Shown: positions 35,358 to 46,034, numbered from the stretch's first letter. The stretch: DNA of 64,000 bases from Methylophilales bacterium MBRSF5 (GCA_001044335.1 CP011001.1:806001-870000); one strand, 5' to 3'. The notes: generated by a model from the letters alone, not told the origin. Translations and numbers: made by a program.

Positions 35358-37400
35358 TTACTTTTCACTCCTTAAGCGCTTGGTATTTTGTAATGCTGTT
35401 GATCTTCTTACCAGTGCATCACTATTGTTAATATCTTTTAACCAAAAATCATTGGCCTGAAGTTTCACTTGCTGATTAATTAAATTGAATCTTTTTAATT
35501 TATTTTTTGAAAGTTTCTGAACGGCTTTTTCTTTGATCTCGCTGCATGATTCAAATGTAAACTCTGGACTATCAATGAAATTACCAAGTACACGGAGTAT
35601 TTTCCACAGGGGTTTAGATTCAAATTTTGGACTTATGGTTTGACTAAAACTTTGTACTCGAGATTCAAGATTAACAAACGTTCCTTCGTTTTCAAAATGA
35701 GTTGTTGACGGCAAGATCAAATCAAACTGCTTACTATTTTTATTTAAAAATGGTGTTACTCCAACATTAAATTTAGATTTATTTAACACTCTTTCGAATA
35801 ATGATTTATCTTTGATATCTTCTAATTCTATATTAAGACTAATAGATGCTTGATATTTCTTATCATCAATATGGTTAACATAATTGCCAAACAGCTGTTG
35901 AAGACCAACTGTATTGGAACCTGTTGGAAGGCAGCCAATTTTCATGCTTGTTAAATCAATCAATTCATTTATGACGTTAGTCAAATTCATAAAAGCAGGA
36001 TTAGTGTAAATATCTTCACCCACTAATAACAAAGTTTTTTCCGACAATAAATTCGCAATATTTTTTTCAGTTGAATTTTCTTTTTTCGCAACTTTGGTGG
36101 ATAGAATTTTATGAATATGTTCAAAGGTTTTTTGGAAATCTTTTATGGGTTGAATAATTTTATTTGCAACAGTTAGTTGTAGATCAAAATCAACTGTATT
36201 GATTATGTTAATGGTCTTACCAGCATTCCCCATCTTGCGAAGACGTTGTAATAACAATGGATTTTCATTTCTTAATTGTGATCCCAAAAGAATAATATTT
36301 TCAAAACTTTCCACATCACCGATCATGCCATTTAATGATGGATTTGCAATTAAGTTAGGATTATTAGCGACATCAAACTTAACCTGCTTTGTTCCAACAT
36401 AGCTCGCTAATTTATCTAGCAAATAAGCCTCTTCAAGAGTCATTTGGTTAGAGGAAAATATAGCAACTTCGTCTTCCTTAAATTTATTTAAAGATGGATG
36501 AAAGACTCTTTCAAGGGTATGAAATGCTTCATCCCAACTAATGGGTTTAAAATTTGATCCAGTTTTTAATAATGGTGTTTTAATACGATCCTCACTATTA
36601 ATACCTATGTATGAGAAACGATCTCTGTCAGATATCCAGCACTCATTAATATCCTCATTTTCTTTAGGTAAGACTCTCATGACGTTACCATCTTTTACAT
36701 GAGCTTCTAAATGCGATCCTAGGCTGTCATGCGGAGAGATAGTTGATTTTCTAACCATTTCCCAAGTCCGTGCAGAATATCGAAAAGGTTTTGAGGTTAA
36801 AGCGCCCACTGGACATAAATCAATGATATTTCCTGATATTTCTGAATCTACAGATTTTTCAACATAGGCTGATATTTCTGCATGTTCACCGCGTCCGATT
36901 AACCCCAGTTCCTGCATTCCGCCAACTTCTTTCAAGAAGCGAACACATCTGGAGCATTGAATGCATCGATTTAGATCTGTTGACACCAGGGGGCCAAGAT
37001 TTTTGTTAAGGACCACTCGCTTCTCTTCTTGATACCTTGATTTTGGACTTCCATACGCCATCGCTGTGTCTTGAAGATCACACTCACCACCTTGATCACA
37101 GATTGGGCAATCTAACGGGTGGTTGATGAGTAAAAACTCCATCACACTCTGCTGGCAGTCTTTTGTTTGTTTTGATTTAGTAAAAATTTCCATTCCTTCA
37201 TTCACTTGTGTTGCACAAGCAGGGAGGGGCTTAGGAAAGTTTTTAACTTCTACCAGGCACATTCTGCAGTTAGCAGCTATGCTTAATTTTTTATGGTAAC
37301 AAAATCTTGGAATTTCAATTCCATTGTCATCGGCCACTTGAATAATCGTGCTTTTTTCAGGAGCCTTAAATGTTTTGCCATTGATTTTAATTTTTACCAT
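35358..37400 (-). CDS. nuoG: NADH-quinone oxidoreductase subunit G
   Basis: Iron-sulphur subunit of the electron-input arm. N-terminal ferredoxin domain with the N1b 2Fe-2S ligands (CYHKKLSIAANCRMCLVEV, plus a later Cys), N5 (HPLDCPICDQGGECDL), N4 (DLNRCIQCSRCVRF) and a further Cys in DLCPVGAL. The rest is a degenerate molybdopterin-oxidoreductase domain. At 680 residues it is about 90-100 residues shorter than most betaproteobacterial NuoG and far shorter than E. coli (908); the loss is in the C-terminal non-catalytic part. All cluster ligands remain, so function is expected to be intact. Confidence 0.97.
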   Translation of the reverse strand: MVKIKINGKTFKAPEKSTIIQVADDNGIEIPRFCYHKKLSIAANCRMCLVEVKNFPKPLPACATQVNEGMEIFTKSKQTKDCQQSVMEFLLINHPLDCPICDQGGECDLQDTAMAYGSPKSRYQEEKRVVLNKNLGPLVSTDLNRCIQCSRCVRFLKEVGGMQELGLIGRGEHAEISAYVEKSVDSEISGNIIDLCPVGALTSKPFRYSARTWEMVRKSTISPHDSLGSHLEAHVKDGNVMRVLPKENEDINECWISDRDRFSYIGINSEDRIKTPLLKTGSNFKPISWDEAFHTLERVFHPSLNKFKEDEVAIFSSNQMTLEEAYLLDKLASYVGTKQVKFDVANNPNLIANPSLNGMIGDVESFENIILLGSQLRNENPLLLQRLRKMGNAGKTINIINTVDFDLQLTVANKIIQPIKDFQKTFEHIHKILSTKVAKKENSTEKNIANLLSEKTLLLVGEDIYTNPAFMNLTNVINELIDLTSMKIGCLPTGSNTVGLQQLFGNYVNHIDDKKYQASISLNIELEDIKDKSLFERVLNKSKFNVGVTPFLNKNSKQFDLILPSTTHFENEGTFVNLESRVQSFSQTISPKFESKPLWKILRVLGNFIDSPEFTFESCSEIKEKAVQKLSKNKLKRFNLINQQVKLQANDFWLKDINNSDALVRRSTALQNTKRLRSEK

Positions 37401-37405
37401 CTTAA

Positions 37406-38719
37406 TTAATTTACAGATTTTCCATGTTTAATAAAATTTTCAAATTCGCTTCTAAAGTGTTTTATAAAACTAAGCACAGGCGTTGCAGCTGCATCACCTA
37501 AAGCGCATATAGTTCTACCAGAAATTTTTTTACTCACGTCCGTTAAAAGATCAAGGTCAGCTAATGTGGCTTGTCCTTTAAATATTCGATCGATAATTCG
37601 ATATACCCATCCTGTTCCCTCTCTACATGGAGTACATTGCCCACATGACTCCTCATAAAAAAAGTAGGATAATCTTCTTAGAGCTTGAACCATACATGTG
37701 CTGTCATCCATGACAATCATCGAACCAGCCCCAACACTCGAGCCGATTTGAGCAAGCCCATCATAATCAAGAGTCGCATCCATAATGATGTTGGCGGGCA
37801 CTACCGGTGTTGATGGACCGCCTGGGATAACCGCTTTAAGCTGTCTGTTTTTCCATACACCGCCAGCTTCAGCAAGTAATTGTCTAAATGGCATTCCCAA
37901 CTGAATCTCATAATTACCAGGCTTTTCAACATGGCCAGAAACGGAGAAAATTTTGGTTCCACCAGAATTTGGAACACCATGACTCATAAATTCTTGCCCG
38001 CCATGCTCAATAATCCATGGGATTGAAGCATACGTTTCTGTGTTATTAACATTTGTTGGCTTACCATAGATTCCATAGGTTGCTGGAAAGGGAGGTTTGT
38101 ATCTTGGCTGGCCCTTCTTACCTTCAATAGATTCAATTAAAGCAGTCTCCTCGCCACAGATATAAGCGCCATAACCGTGAACAGCATGTAGCTCAAAATC
38201 AAACCCTGAGCCTAGTATATTGTTTCCCAAGAAACCGGCTTTTCGTGCATCTTCAATTGCTTTTTCAAAAGATACGTAGTCTTCCCAAATCTCGCCGTGA
38301 ATGTAATTAAAGCCCACCTGAGCATCCATAATGTATGCACCGATTATCATTCCCTCGATTAGTTGATGAGGATTGAAGCGAATGATATCCCGATCCTTGA
38401 ATGTCCCAGGCTCTCCCTCATCACTATTACATACAATATATTTGGTCCCATCATAATCTCTGGGCATGAATGACCATTTTACTCCGGTCGGAAAACCAGC
38501 CCCACCCCTGCCCCTTAAGCCTGAAATTTTTATTTCATCAATTAATTGTTGAGGGTCAATTTTATTTTTTAAAATTCTCTTAATCTGTTCATACCCGCCA
38601 ATGGATTGATATGTTTTTATCGAGCCTGGATTTTTAAGAGATGAGGTTCTCAAGCAGATATTAAATAACTGCTTGTTATTATTTTCTAACTGAATATTTT
38701 TATCTACGACATCGTTCAT
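37406..38719 (-). CDS. nuoF: NADH-quinone oxidoreductase subunit F
   Basis: Binds NADH, FMN and cluster N3 (437 residues). Motifs: [18 protein letters not shown] (NADH/FMN), [32 protein letters not shown], and the 4Fe-4S ligands [11 protein letters not shown] plus a later Cys (TICALGDAA). The ATG overlaps the nuoE stop by one base. Confidence 0.98.
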   Translation of the reverse strand: MNDVVDKNIQLENNNKQLFNICLRTSSLKNPGSIKTYQSIGGYEQIKRILKNKIDPQQLIDEIKISGLRGRGGAGFPTGVKWSFMPRDYDGTKYIVCNSDEGEPGTFKDRDIIRFNPHQLIEGMIIGAYIMDAQVGFNYIHGEIWEDYVSFEKAIEDARKAGFLGNNILGSGFDFELHAVHGYGAYICGEETALIESIEGKKGQPRYKPPFPATYGIYGKPTNVNNTETYASIPWIIEHGGQEFMSHGVPNSGGTKIFSVSGHVEKPGNYEIQLGMPFRQLLAEAGGVWKNRQLKAVIPGGPSTPVVPANIIMDATLDYDGLAQIGSSVGAGSMIVMDDSTCMVQALRRLSYFFYEESCGQCTPCREGTGWVYRIIDRIFKGQATLADLDLLTDVSKKISGRTICALGDAAATPVLSFIKHFRSEFENFIKHGKSVN

Positions 38720-39189
38720 TATTTAAGTTCTTTTAATAGCTGATCAACTTTATCAATGTTTAAATTCTCATGCATCTTTTGATTATTTACGGTTAATAAT
38801 GGAGCTCCTCCGCATGCACCCATACACTCACTCTCTTTTAAACAGAATTTGCCATCTTTTGTAACTTCATTGAAATCAATTTGTAATTTTTCTTTTAAAT
38901 GGTTCACAATATGATCGGCATCTCTTAACATACAAGAAATGTTAGTACATATAGATAACTTGTATTTGCCAACTGATTTTAAATCAAACATGTTATAAAA
39001 AGTAGCGACCTCAAGAACGGCAATTTCAGGCATATCTAAATATAATGCCACCTCGCTTATATCCTCTTTAGAAAGCCATCCCCTATCATTTTGCATAATT
39101 GCAAGAGCAGCAATAACAGCCGACTGTTTTTTATCGGATGGGTATTTTTTTAATTCTTTATCGATTAACTTTTTTAATTTTAAATTCAT
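38719..39189 (-). CDS. nuoE: NADH-quinone oxidoreductase subunit E
   Basis: Thioredoxin-like subunit with 2Fe-2S cluster N1a (156 residues). The four ligands are in [11 protein letters not shown] and [15 protein letters not shown]. The start is 2 bp after the nuoD stop. Confidence 0.98.
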   Translation of the reverse strand: MNLKLKKLIDKELKKYPSDKKQSAVIAALAIMQNDRGWLSKEDISEVALYLDMPEIAVLEVATFYNMFDLKSVGKYKLSICTNISCMLRDADHIVNHLKEKLQIDFNEVTKDGKFCLKESECMGACGGAPLLTVNNQKMHENLNIDKVDQLLKELK

Positions 39190-39191
39190 GC

Positions 39192-40445
39192 CTAACGATC
39201 AATTTCCCCAAATACAATATCTTGAGTCCCAATAATTGCTACCAGGTCAGAAATCATGTGCCCTTTAGTCATCTCATCTAAAGACGCAAGATGTGCAAAT
39301 CCTGGTGCTCTGATTTTTAAACGGTATGGTTTATTTGCTCCATCAGAAACCATATAAATTCCGAACTCTCCCTTGGGATGCTCCACCGCGGCATAAGCCT
39401 CTCCCTTAGGAAGATGAAACCCCTCTGTGAACAATTTAAAATGATGAATCATAGACTCCATATCTTCTTTCATGTCTGTACGTTTGGGTGGTGCAAATTT
39501 TTGATTATCTGAAATAACTGGACCTGAGTTTTCTCTAAGCCATTTTGTGCACTGTTTTATAAGATGAACAGACTGTCTCATTTCTTCAATTCGAACCAGG
39601 TAGCGATCATAACAATCCCCTTCAACTCCAACAGGAATGTCAAAATCTAATTTATCGTAAACTTCATAAGGTTGTTTTTTTCTTAAATCCCACTCAATTC
39701 CAGAACCTCTTAACATAGGACCTGTAAAACCAAGCTCAATTGCACGCTCAGGAGATACTACGCCGATACCAACAGTTCTTTGTTTCCAAATACGGTTGTC
39801 CGTTAGAAGTGTTTCATACTCATCAATATATCCAGGAAAGCGCGTGGCAAAATCCTCAATAAAATCAAGCAGAGACCCTTGCCGATTTTCATTTAACTTA
39901 TGTGTCTCAGAGGGTCTTGAAAAACGGGTATTTTGATACTGCGGCATATGATCTGGTAAATCTCTGTAGACACCACCCGGACGATAATAGGCAGCATGCA
40001 TTCTTGCTCCAGAGACAGCTTCATAACAATCAAATAAGTCTTCACGCTCTCTGAAGGTATATAAGAAAACCGACATTGCTCCAACATCGAGTGCATGACA
40101 GCCAAGCCACAATAAATGATTCAACAACCTTGTAATCTCATCGAACAACACTCTGATGTATTGAGCACGAACAGGAACCTTTAAATTTAACATTTTTTCA
40201 ATTGCCATAACGTAAGCATGCTCATTCATCATCATGGACACATAATCTAATCGATCCATATAAGGAACTGATTGAATGTATGTACGATTTTCTGCAAGCT
40301 TCTCTGTCGCTCGATGTAATAAACCAATATGAGGATCAGCTCTTTGAATAACCTCCCCATCCAACTCCAAAACAAGCCTGAGCACTCCATGCGCTGCTGG
40401 GTGTTGAGGGCCAAAGTTCATTGTGTAATTTTTAATTTCAGCCAT
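39192..40445 (-). CDS. nuoD: NADH-quinone oxidoreductase subunit D
   Basis: 49-kDa-type subunit that forms the quinone site with NuoB/H (417 residues). Conserved: [52 protein letters not shown], and the C-terminal [10 protein letters not shown] choose the ATG at 40445 ([12 protein letters not shown]), which has a strong GAGGAGGGG Shine-Dalgarno; the frame from 40466 would start within that site. It overlaps the nuoC end by 8 bp. Confidence 0.98.
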   Translation of the reverse strand: MAEIKNYTMNFGPQHPAAHGVLRLVLELDGEVIQRADPHIGLLHRATEKLAENRTYIQSVPYMDRLDYVSMMMNEHAYVMAIEKMLNLKVPVRAQYIRVLFDEITRLLNHLLWLGCHALDVGAMSVFLYTFREREDLFDCYEAVSGARMHAAYYRPGGVYRDLPDHMPQYQNTRFSRPSETHKLNENRQGSLLDFIEDFATRFPGYIDEYETLLTDNRIWKQRTVGIGVVSPERAIELGFTGPMLRGSGIEWDLRKKQPYEVYDKLDFDIPVGVEGDCYDRYLVRIEEMRQSVHLIKQCTKWLRENSGPVISDNQKFAPPKRTDMKEDMESMIHHFKLFTEGFHLPKGEAYAAVEHPKGEFGIYMVSDGANKPYRLKIRAPGFAHLASLDEMTKGHMISDLVAIIGTQDIVFGEIDR

Positions 40446-41025
40446 TACGGAACCCCTCCTCATCAATTACGCGAGGGATATTGTTACGCGACTCTATTGT
40501 GACTGGTTGGTAAATCACTCTTTTTTGTTCAGGATCGTAACGCATCTCAACATTACCGATCATTGGAAAATCTTTTCTAAATGGGTGTCCAATAAACCCG
40601 TAATCAGTCAATATTCTACGAAGGTCAGGGTGATTTAAAAACATAACTCCAAACAAATCAAAGGCTTCACGTTCATACCAATCCGCATTAGCATAGACGG
40701 TTGTGGCCGTCTCTATAACAGGAAAATTATTATCCTCAACAAATGCCCTGACTCGCAAACGTTGGTTGTTTTTTATAGATAATAAATGGTAAACCGCAGC
40801 GTAACGATTATTATCAAAAAGTTTTTGTGGATACTGGGAATAGTCTACTGCAGCAATATCAATTAATTGCAAAAACTTAAATTGTGCGCCTGTTTTTAAT
40901 TTCTTTAATGTCTTAATGATTTCATTTCCATAAATCGATAAGGTTGCCTCATCAAATTGTTTATTTACGACAGCTTGAGGAAAAGTTGATTTTAGATTGG
41001 ATATTAGTTTATTAAGATCACTCAT
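40438..41025 (-). CDS. nuoC: NADH-quinone oxidoreductase subunit C
   Basis: 30-kDa-type subunit (195 residues), separate from NuoD, unlike the E. coli NuoCD fusion. Signature: [20 protein letters not shown] and [19 protein letters not shown]. The ATG overlaps the nuoB stop by 4 bp. Confidence 0.98.
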   Translation of the reverse strand: MSDLNKLISNLKSTFPQAVVNKQFDEATLSIYGNEIIKTLKKLKTGAQFKFLQLIDIAAVDYSQYPQKLFDNNRYAAVYHLLSIKNNQRLRVRAFVEDNNFPVIETATTVYANADWYEREAFDLFGVMFLNHPDLRRILTDYGFIGHPFRKDFPMIGNVEMRYDPEQKRVIYQPVTIESRNNIPRVIDEEGFRNG

Positions 41026-41498
41026 CGTGCGATTGTATTGGTCCTTTTAATTTTCTTTTGTAGTTGAAGTAAACCAAACATAAGCGCCTCTGCAGTGGGT
41101 GGGCATCCAGGAACATAAACATCAACTGGAACAATACGGTCGCAACCTCGCACCACGGAGTAAGAGTAATGATAATAGCCTCCGCCATTAGCACAAGAGC
41201 CCATCGATATTACCCATTTAGGATCGGGCATCTGATCATAGACTTTTCTTAACGCAGGTGCCATCTTATTTACCAATGTTCCTGCAACGATCATCAAATC
41301 TGACTGACGCGGACTCGGTCTGAAAACCATACCAAAACGATCCAAGTCATATCGTGATGCGCCTGCATGCATCATTTCTACAGCACAACATGCTAACCCA
41401 AAGGTCATGGGCCACATTGAATTTGTGCGTGTATAGTTAATTAAGGTATCAAGGTTTGTGGTAACAAACCCTTTTTCTAATAGACCATCAAGACTCAT
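41022..41498 (-). CDS. nuoB: NADH-quinone oxidoreductase subunit B
   Basis: Carries cluster N2, the last redox centre before quinone (158 residues). The ligands are the adjacent Cys pair in [11 protein letters not shown], Cys in GSCANGGG, and Cys in [10 protein letters not shown]. The start is 3 bp after the nuoA stop. Confidence 0.99.
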   Translation of the reverse strand: MSLDGLLEKGFVTTNLDTLINYTRTNSMWPMTFGLACCAVEMMHAGASRYDLDRFGMVFRPSPRQSDLMIVAGTLVNKMAPALRKVYDQMPDPKWVISMGSCANGGGYYHYSYSVVRGCDRIVPVDVYVPGCPPTAEALMFGLLQLQKKIKRTNTIAR

Positions 41499-41501
41499 TA
41501 C

Positions 41502-41861
41502 TTATTCCCAATCCAATGCACCCTTTTTCCATTCATATATAAATCCGACAACTAGAATGCCCAAAAAAATCATCATAACTATAAATCCTTGCAGACCCAG
41601 CGTATCAAGCACAACTGCCCATGGAAAAAGAAAAGTAATTTCTAAATCAAAAAGAATGAACAAAATAGCCACTAGGTAGTATCGAACATCAAACTTCATT
41701 CTTGCATCCTCAAATGCTTCGAAACCACATTCGTAGGGTGAATTTTTTTGATCGTTAGGTTGATGAGGTGCTAGTATTTTTCCAAGGACAAGGGGGCCTA
41801 TGCCAACACCCAAGCCAACAAGAATAAATAGTAAAACCGGAAAATATGAATCTAACATCAA
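41502..41861 (-). CDS. nuoA: NADH-quinone oxidoreductase subunit A
   Basis: Three-helix membrane subunit (119 residues) with the conserved loop [19 protein letters not shown] (the Cys of the A/D switch) and [13 protein letters not shown]. First gene of the nuo set; a tRNA-Leu gene lies 19 bp upstream, so nuo may be read through from secG. Confidence 0.98.
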   Translation of the reverse strand: MMLDSYFPVLLFILVGLGVGIGPLVLGKILAPHQPNDQKNSPYECGFEAFEDARMKFDVRYYLVAILFILFDLEITFLFPWAVVLDTLGLQGFIVMMIFLGILVVGFIYEWKKGALDWE

Positions 41862-41880
41862 AACCTATCGTTTAATTTAA

Positions 41881-41965
41881 TGGTGCCGTCGGAGAGACTC
41901 GAACTCTCACGACTTTCGTCACTACCCCCTCAAGATAGCGTGTCTACCAATTCCACCACGACGGC
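41881..41965 (-). tRNA. tRNA-Leu (GAG)
   Basis: An 85-nt class II cloverleaf on the minus strand, with the long variable arm typical of Leu and encoded CCA. Anticodon loop TTGAGGG gives GAG. It lies 5 bp after the secG stop; the secG-tRNA-Leu(GAG) pairing is also seen in E. coli. Confidence 0.95.
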
Positions 41966-41970
41966 AAAAA

Positions 41971-42327
41971 CTAATCAGGGATGTCTGAGAGCTCCTCACT
42001 CAAGTCTTCTGACTGAACATCATCAAAAGAGTTTCCATCGTCCAAAGTATCAATTGTATCTATAGAGGATGCATCTACAACACTTCTATCACCATGCTTA
42101 TTGCTTGCGACAAGAGCAAGACTAATGCTGGTGATAAAAAACAGAGTTACACAAAAAGCTGTTGCTTTAGTCATAAAATTTGATGAACCTTGGATCCCAA
42201 AAGAACCACTTGAATTACCACCGCCAAAAGCTGATCCAGCATCTGCACCTTTGCCATTTTGCAGTAAAACCAAACCAATAACACCGATACTTGCTAATAA
42301 GTGCAAGATAATTAATATTGTTTCCAT
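41971..42327 (-). CDS. secG: Protein-export membrane protein SecG
   Basis: Small SecYEG translocon subunit (118 residues). Two hydrophobic helices (2-22 and ~52-70) flank the conserved loop LLQNGKGADAGSAFGGG and GSSNFMTKATAF. The C-terminal ~45 residues are acidic (Asp/Glu/Ser-rich). It is 19 bp downstream of tpiA, a common betaproteobacterial order. Confidence 0.96.
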   Translation of the reverse strand: METILIILHLLASIGVIGLVLLQNGKGADAGSAFGGGNSSGSFGIQGSSNFMTKATAFCVTLFFITSISLALVASNKHGDRSVVDASSIDTIDTLDDGNSFDDVQSEDLSEELSDIPD

Positions 42328-42346
42328 AGAATTTATTTAAAAAAGT

Positions 42347-43126
42347 TTAAATTTGATGAGCCAAGTTACAGATCTGAATAAATTTATCAGCACTTAATGA
42401 GCACCTGCCTATTAGTGCTCCATCAACCTCATCTAAAGACAGTAATTGTAACGTATTTTTCTCATTTACGCTGCCTCCATATACTACTTTTAGAGGTATT
42501 TTTTTCTGATCATCATTACCGTTAGTGAGCACTTCAGAGTGAATAAAATCTTTAATAAAAGAACACATATTTTGAGCCTGCTCAGGTGATGCCGCCATAT
42601 CGCTTCCAATTGCCCATATTGGCTCATAAGCTACAACAGAATCCGTAAATATTTCTGGCCCATTGCTCAAGATTGTCTCCAGCTGCGCTTGGACCACTTT
42701 TTTTTCCATACCAGCTTCCCTCTCAATCAGAGTTTCCCCAACACATAGAATTGGTCTGACATGGTGGTCTTTTAATCTCTTAAATTTCTCTGCAATGTTT
42801 AAATCTGATTCACAATAAGCTGTATTTCTTTCTGAGTGACCAATAATGGCATACTGTGAGGAAAAATCTGTCAGCATTGTTACACTCACCTCGCCAGTAA
42901 ATGGACCTTCAATATCTTTAGCAACATTTTGTGAACCCCAAGAAATTGCACTATTTGCAAAAATTTTTTCTGCCAAAAAAAGGTATGGGTATGGAATACA
43001 CATGACAATCTCAACATCATTTGCTGCTAATTGTTGGTGAGCAGATTTCACTTGTGCAAACAAATCTTCATAAAATGAGGAGGAACCATACATTTTTAAA
43101 TTTGCAATGATAATTTTTTTACTCAT
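42347..43126 (-). CDS. tpiA: Triosephosphate isomerase
   Basis: Interconverts dihydroxyacetone phosphate and glyceraldehyde 3-phosphate. TIM barrel of 259 residues with Asn/Lys of NLKMYG, catalytic His in IIGHSERN, catalytic Glu in AYEPIWAIG, and the phosphate loops YGGSVNEKN and GALIGRCSL. It overlaps recJ by 8 bp. Confidence 0.98.
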   Translation of the reverse strand: MSKKIIIANLKMYGSSSFYEDLFAQVKSAHQQLAANDVEIVMCIPYPYLFLAEKIFANSAISWGSQNVAKDIEGPFTGEVSVTMLTDFSSQYAIIGHSERNTAYCESDLNIAEKFKRLKDHHVRPILCVGETLIEREAGMEKKVVQAQLETILSNGPEIFTDSVVAYEPIWAIGSDMAASPEQAQNMCSFIKDFIHSEVLTNGNDDQKKIPLKVVYGGSVNEKNTLQLLSLDEVDGALIGRCSLSADKFIQICNLAHQI

Positions 43127-44810
43127 GGATAATTTTTTTTATATTTAAAGTTACTTTATTTGCATTATTAAACTTGTTAGTTTCAACTGAATATAAGCAT
43201 TTTACTCTATCTGGGATTGATTCTTGATAGTTAAAAAAGATACCCTCAAATGTTTGATTATGTTTAGTTAAGTTTAATTTAGTGTGAAGGTCTTTGATTA
43301 ACTCTTGATCAACACAATCAAATGTGTCTGTAAATAATGGTCTTTGAAAACCATTTCCCCACTCCAACTGATTAATTTCATCAATAATATGAACGTTAAT
43401 ATTATCTTGCAAAATACTATCATCCACCTCAATAATTTCACTTAAGTCCTCAGGCTTTAAAATGGATTCAGCAACTTCCTCAAAAGATTGTACAAAACTG
43501 TCAAAACGATCTTTTTTAATGGTCAAGCCGGCGGCCATTGCGTGACCTCCAAAAGTAACAACTGCTTCGGGATTTTTTTTTACCACAAGATCAATCGCAT
43601 CCCTAACATGAAATCCCTCAATTGAGCGTGCAGACCCTTTGAGATATCCTGATTCATCTTGAGCAAAAATAATAACTGGACGATAGAAATTTTCCTTCAG
43701 TCGTGATGCGAGAATACCTATTACACCCTGATGCCATTTTTCATTAAACAAACAAATTGTTTTGTTGTTATTATTAAATCCACGCATGATTGCTTGAGCA
43801 TCTTCCTGCATGTCAGCTTCGGTTTTTTTTCGTTGAAAATTAAACTCAATTAACTGCCTGGCATACTCATGTGCTTCATTTTCATTTGTAGCTGTAAGGC
43901 AAGCGACGCCAAGACTCATATCATCCATTCTTCCTGCTGCATTAATTTTTGGTGCAATCACAAAGCTGAGGTCACTCGTTAATGCAGTTAAGTGAGATTT
44001 ATTAGTCAGTTGGAATAATTTTTTTAAACCTAAATTACATTGTTGAGATCGAATCACTCTTAAACCATGATGGACAAGCAAACGATTGTTAAAATCCATA
44101 TTCACCATATCGGCAATGGTAGCCAATGCAACCAAATCAAGAAGTTGCATGAGGTTTGGCTCGTCTAGATTCAAATTATCAAAATAGTTCTGATCACGTA
44201 GCTTTTTTCTTATTGCGATCAATAAATAAAAAACCACTCCTGCCCCACATAAATTTTTACTTGGAAAGCTACATTTTTTTTGATTAGGATTAATAATAAA
44301 TTTTGCATCGGGTAAATTCTCAGCTTGTAAATGATGGTCTGTCACGATCACATCAATCCCAAAGTCATTGGCATGGCTTATACCCTCAAAGCTGGCAATT
44401 CCATTATCGACAGTAATTATGATATCTGTCTTTTTTGTGTTCGCCATATCTACAATCTCACTAGATAATCCATACCCATTTTTAAAACGAGAAGGGATTA
44501 AAAAATCAACTTCAATACCTAGCAGCCTAAATCCAAGTATTGCTACTGATGAGCCTGAGGCTCCATCTGCATCATAATCACCGACAATGGTAATTTTTTT
44601 TTGTTTATGAATGGCATCAGAAAGAAAATCTGCTGCTTCATTGCAGTTTAAAAGTTTATTTGGGGAAAGAAGCTGTTCAATTGGGTATTCAACATCTTTA
44701 GAAGAAGAAATGTTTCTAGCGGCCAAGATTTGTGAAACTAAAGGATGACGTCCAGAATTGATGAGTTGTTGTTTGATGCTTTCATCAATTTTTTTATTAA
44801 TTAATTTCAT
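43119..44810 (-). CDS. recJ: Single-stranded-DNA-specific exonuclease RecJ
   Basis: 5'-3' ssDNA exonuclease in recombination and mismatch repair (563 residues, normal). DHH phosphoesterase motifs: VGDYDADGASGS, ITVDNGI and VTDHHLQ; a DHHA1-type nucleic-acid-binding domain has TFGGHAMAAGLTI; the C-terminal OB-like domain completes it. The start overlaps the RpfE-like gene by 14 bp and the stop overlaps tpiA. Confidence 0.97.
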   Translation of the reverse strand: MKLINKKIDESIKQQLINSGRHPLVSQILAARNISSSKDVEYPIEQLLSPNKLLNCNEAADFLSDAIHKQKKITIVGDYDADGASGSSVAILGFRLLGIEVDFLIPSRFKNGYGLSSEIVDMANTKKTDIIITVDNGIASFEGISHANDFGIDVIVTDHHLQAENLPDAKFIINPNQKKCSFPSKNLCGAGVVFYLLIAIRKKLRDQNYFDNLNLDEPNLMQLLDLVALATIADMVNMDFNNRLLVHHGLRVIRSQQCNLGLKKLFQLTNKSHLTALTSDLSFVIAPKINAAGRMDDMSLGVACLTATNENEAHEYARQLIEFNFQRKKTEADMQEDAQAIMRGFNNNNKTICLFNEKWHQGVIGILASRLKENFYRPVIIFAQDESGYLKGSARSIEGFHVRDAIDLVVKKNPEAVVTFGGHAMAAGLTIKKDRFDSFVQSFEEVAESILKPEDLSEIIEVDDSILQDNINVHIIDEINQLEWGNGFQRPLFTDTFDCVDQELIKDLHTKLNLTKHNQTFEGIFFNYQESIPDRVKCLYSVETNKFNNANKVTLNIKKIIHE

Positions 44811-45633
44811 TCCAGAATTTTCTTGACCCGTTAAAAAAATTAATAAATCTATTTGTTTTTTCTAATGTATAAGATATGTCGTCAACAACTAAAATTAATT
44901 TTTCAATGTCGTTAATATTTTTTTTCAAATAAGTTTCAAACTGCTCATTGGAATGTGCTCCAAAAATAATAAACTTATCTGAATCTTCAAATTTTTTATC
45001 CCTTATTTGATTGCAATCTATGCCTGGGAAATCATCATCATCAGAAAATACAGTCATCTTATTTTTTTGATCAGAATAAAGACCAACTTTTAAAAATATT
45101 AAATTATTAAATGGTTGATTAATTTCATTTTTAAGAAAAAATGCATGAGTGAGCATTGAGATATCATTAAAAAAAACTTTATGTGAAATTGAACTATGCT
45201 CATTAATGCAATAGGGATTCTTTGTTAAATCATGAATTGAGTTATAACAAAAATCTAAATTACTTTTAGATAACAAAAACATAAATTTTCCAATGTTTTG
45301 AAAATCAAAAAGATTTTTGTCCAGTTCACTTTTTATAAATCGAGAATATATTGACAGTAAGTTTTTTGAAGCATTTTTTAAACCAGTAAAAATAAATGAA
45401 TCTCTCTGAAGTTCAAAGTTTGCAGGTAAGGCCAAATAAACCCAATGATTTTCAACTTCAAGATTTTTAATAATTCCTGATGGTAACACCCCTACCTCAT
45501 CATCTATGAGTAAATCACTGTAGATAGTGGGTAGGTCAGTAGAATTTTTTTTTATCTGAAATCTATTGCGCCAATGATAAAGAGAATCGATTATTTCTTG
45601 AGAAGGTTGATTTATTAAAACAAAGCTTTTCAA
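44797..45633 (-). CDS. RpfE-like protein upstream of recJ, function unknown
   Basis: A 278-residue cytoplasmic protein. The position before recJ and the ENHWVYLALPANFELQRDSF segment resemble the 'RpfE-type' family (W-x-x-DPVHL...RD pattern) described next to recJ in Xanthomonas and betaproteobacteria, but similarity is weak. Asp-rich FSDDDDFPG lies in the C-terminal half. It starts with TTG at 45633, immediately after the stop of a 45-residue membrane peptide gene (TAATTG), and no earlier or nearby ATG exists. No catalytic motif is recognised. Confidence 0.6.
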   Translation of the reverse strand: MKSFVLINQPSQEIIDSLYHWRNRFQIKKNSTDLPTIYSDLLIDDEVGVLPSGIIKNLEVENHWVYLALPANFELQRDSFIFTGLKNASKNLLSIYSRFIKSELDKNLFDFQNIGKFMFLLSKSNLDFCYNSIHDLTKNPYCINEHSSISHKVFFNDISMLTHAFFLKNEINQPFNNLIFLKVGLYSDQKNKMTVFSDDDDFPGIDCNQIRDKKFEDSDKFIIFGAHSNEQFETYLKKNINDIEKLILVVDDISYTLEKTNRFINFFNGSRKFWNEIN

Positions 45634-45771
45634 TTATCCACTAACAAACAAGTAAATTAATAATGAAAAATATAAGAATGCAAAAAAAGCAATGAGGAAA
45701 AAAACTATTTTTAAAGTTTTTAAAATTGCTTGTAAATTTTGATTAATTTTTTTTAATTCTTTTTCGCTCAT
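45634..45771 (-). CDS. Small single-helix membrane protein
   Basis: A 45-residue frame: a polar, Lys-rich N-terminus (MSEKELKKINQN, then LQAILKTLK) followed by one hydrophobic helix (~residues 22-43) and a short end. The stop directly abuts the TTG start of the RpfE-like gene, suggesting translational coupling. No clear Shine-Dalgarno. It lies just after tRNA-Leu(TAA). Coding is supported by the amphipathic-then-hydrophobic pattern and tight packing only. Confidence 0.5.
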   Translation of the reverse strand: MSEKELKKINQNLQAILKTLKIVFFLIAFFAFLYFSLLIYLFVSG

Positions 45772-45790
45772 GACAACTAAAGATTAAAAG

Positions 45791-45877
45791 TGGTGCCCGG
45801 GGCCGGAATCGAACCGGCACGATCGTAAGATCGAGAGATTTTAAGTCTCTTGTGTCTACCAATTTCACCACCCGGGC
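45791..45877 (-). tRNA. tRNA-Leu (TAA)
   Basis: An 87-nt class II cloverleaf on the minus strand, acceptor GCCCGGG, long variable arm, encoded CCA. Anticodon loop CTTAAAA gives TAA. Confidence 0.95.
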
Positions 45878-45916
45878 AACGAAACGTATTCTATCATCAT
45901 CCTTTATAAAAAAGAA

Positions 45917-45990
45917 TGGAGGCGCGTGCCGGAATCGAACCGGCGTCTAAGGCTTTGCAGGCCTCTGCATAACCACTTTGCTAACGCGCC
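45917..45990 (-). tRNA. tRNA-Cys (GCA)
   Basis: A 74-nt cloverleaf on the minus strand, acceptor GGCGCGT, encoded CCA. Anticodon GCA in the CTGCAAA loop. Confidence 0.95.
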
Positions 45991-45998
45991 AAAATATA

Positions 45999-46022
45999 AA
46001 AGGGGAGCTTTGTCTCCCCTTT
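45999..46022 (-). terminator. Hairpin between tRNA-Gly and tRNA-Cys
   Basis: Nine-base-pair stem (AAGGGGAG-type, 45999-46007 with 46014-46022) and a 6-nt loop. On the minus strand it is followed by TTTATATTTT, so it can terminate the tRNA-Gly transcript; tRNA-Cys would then need its own promoter or read-through. Confidence 0.6.
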
Positions 46023-46034
46023 ATAAAAAAAATT

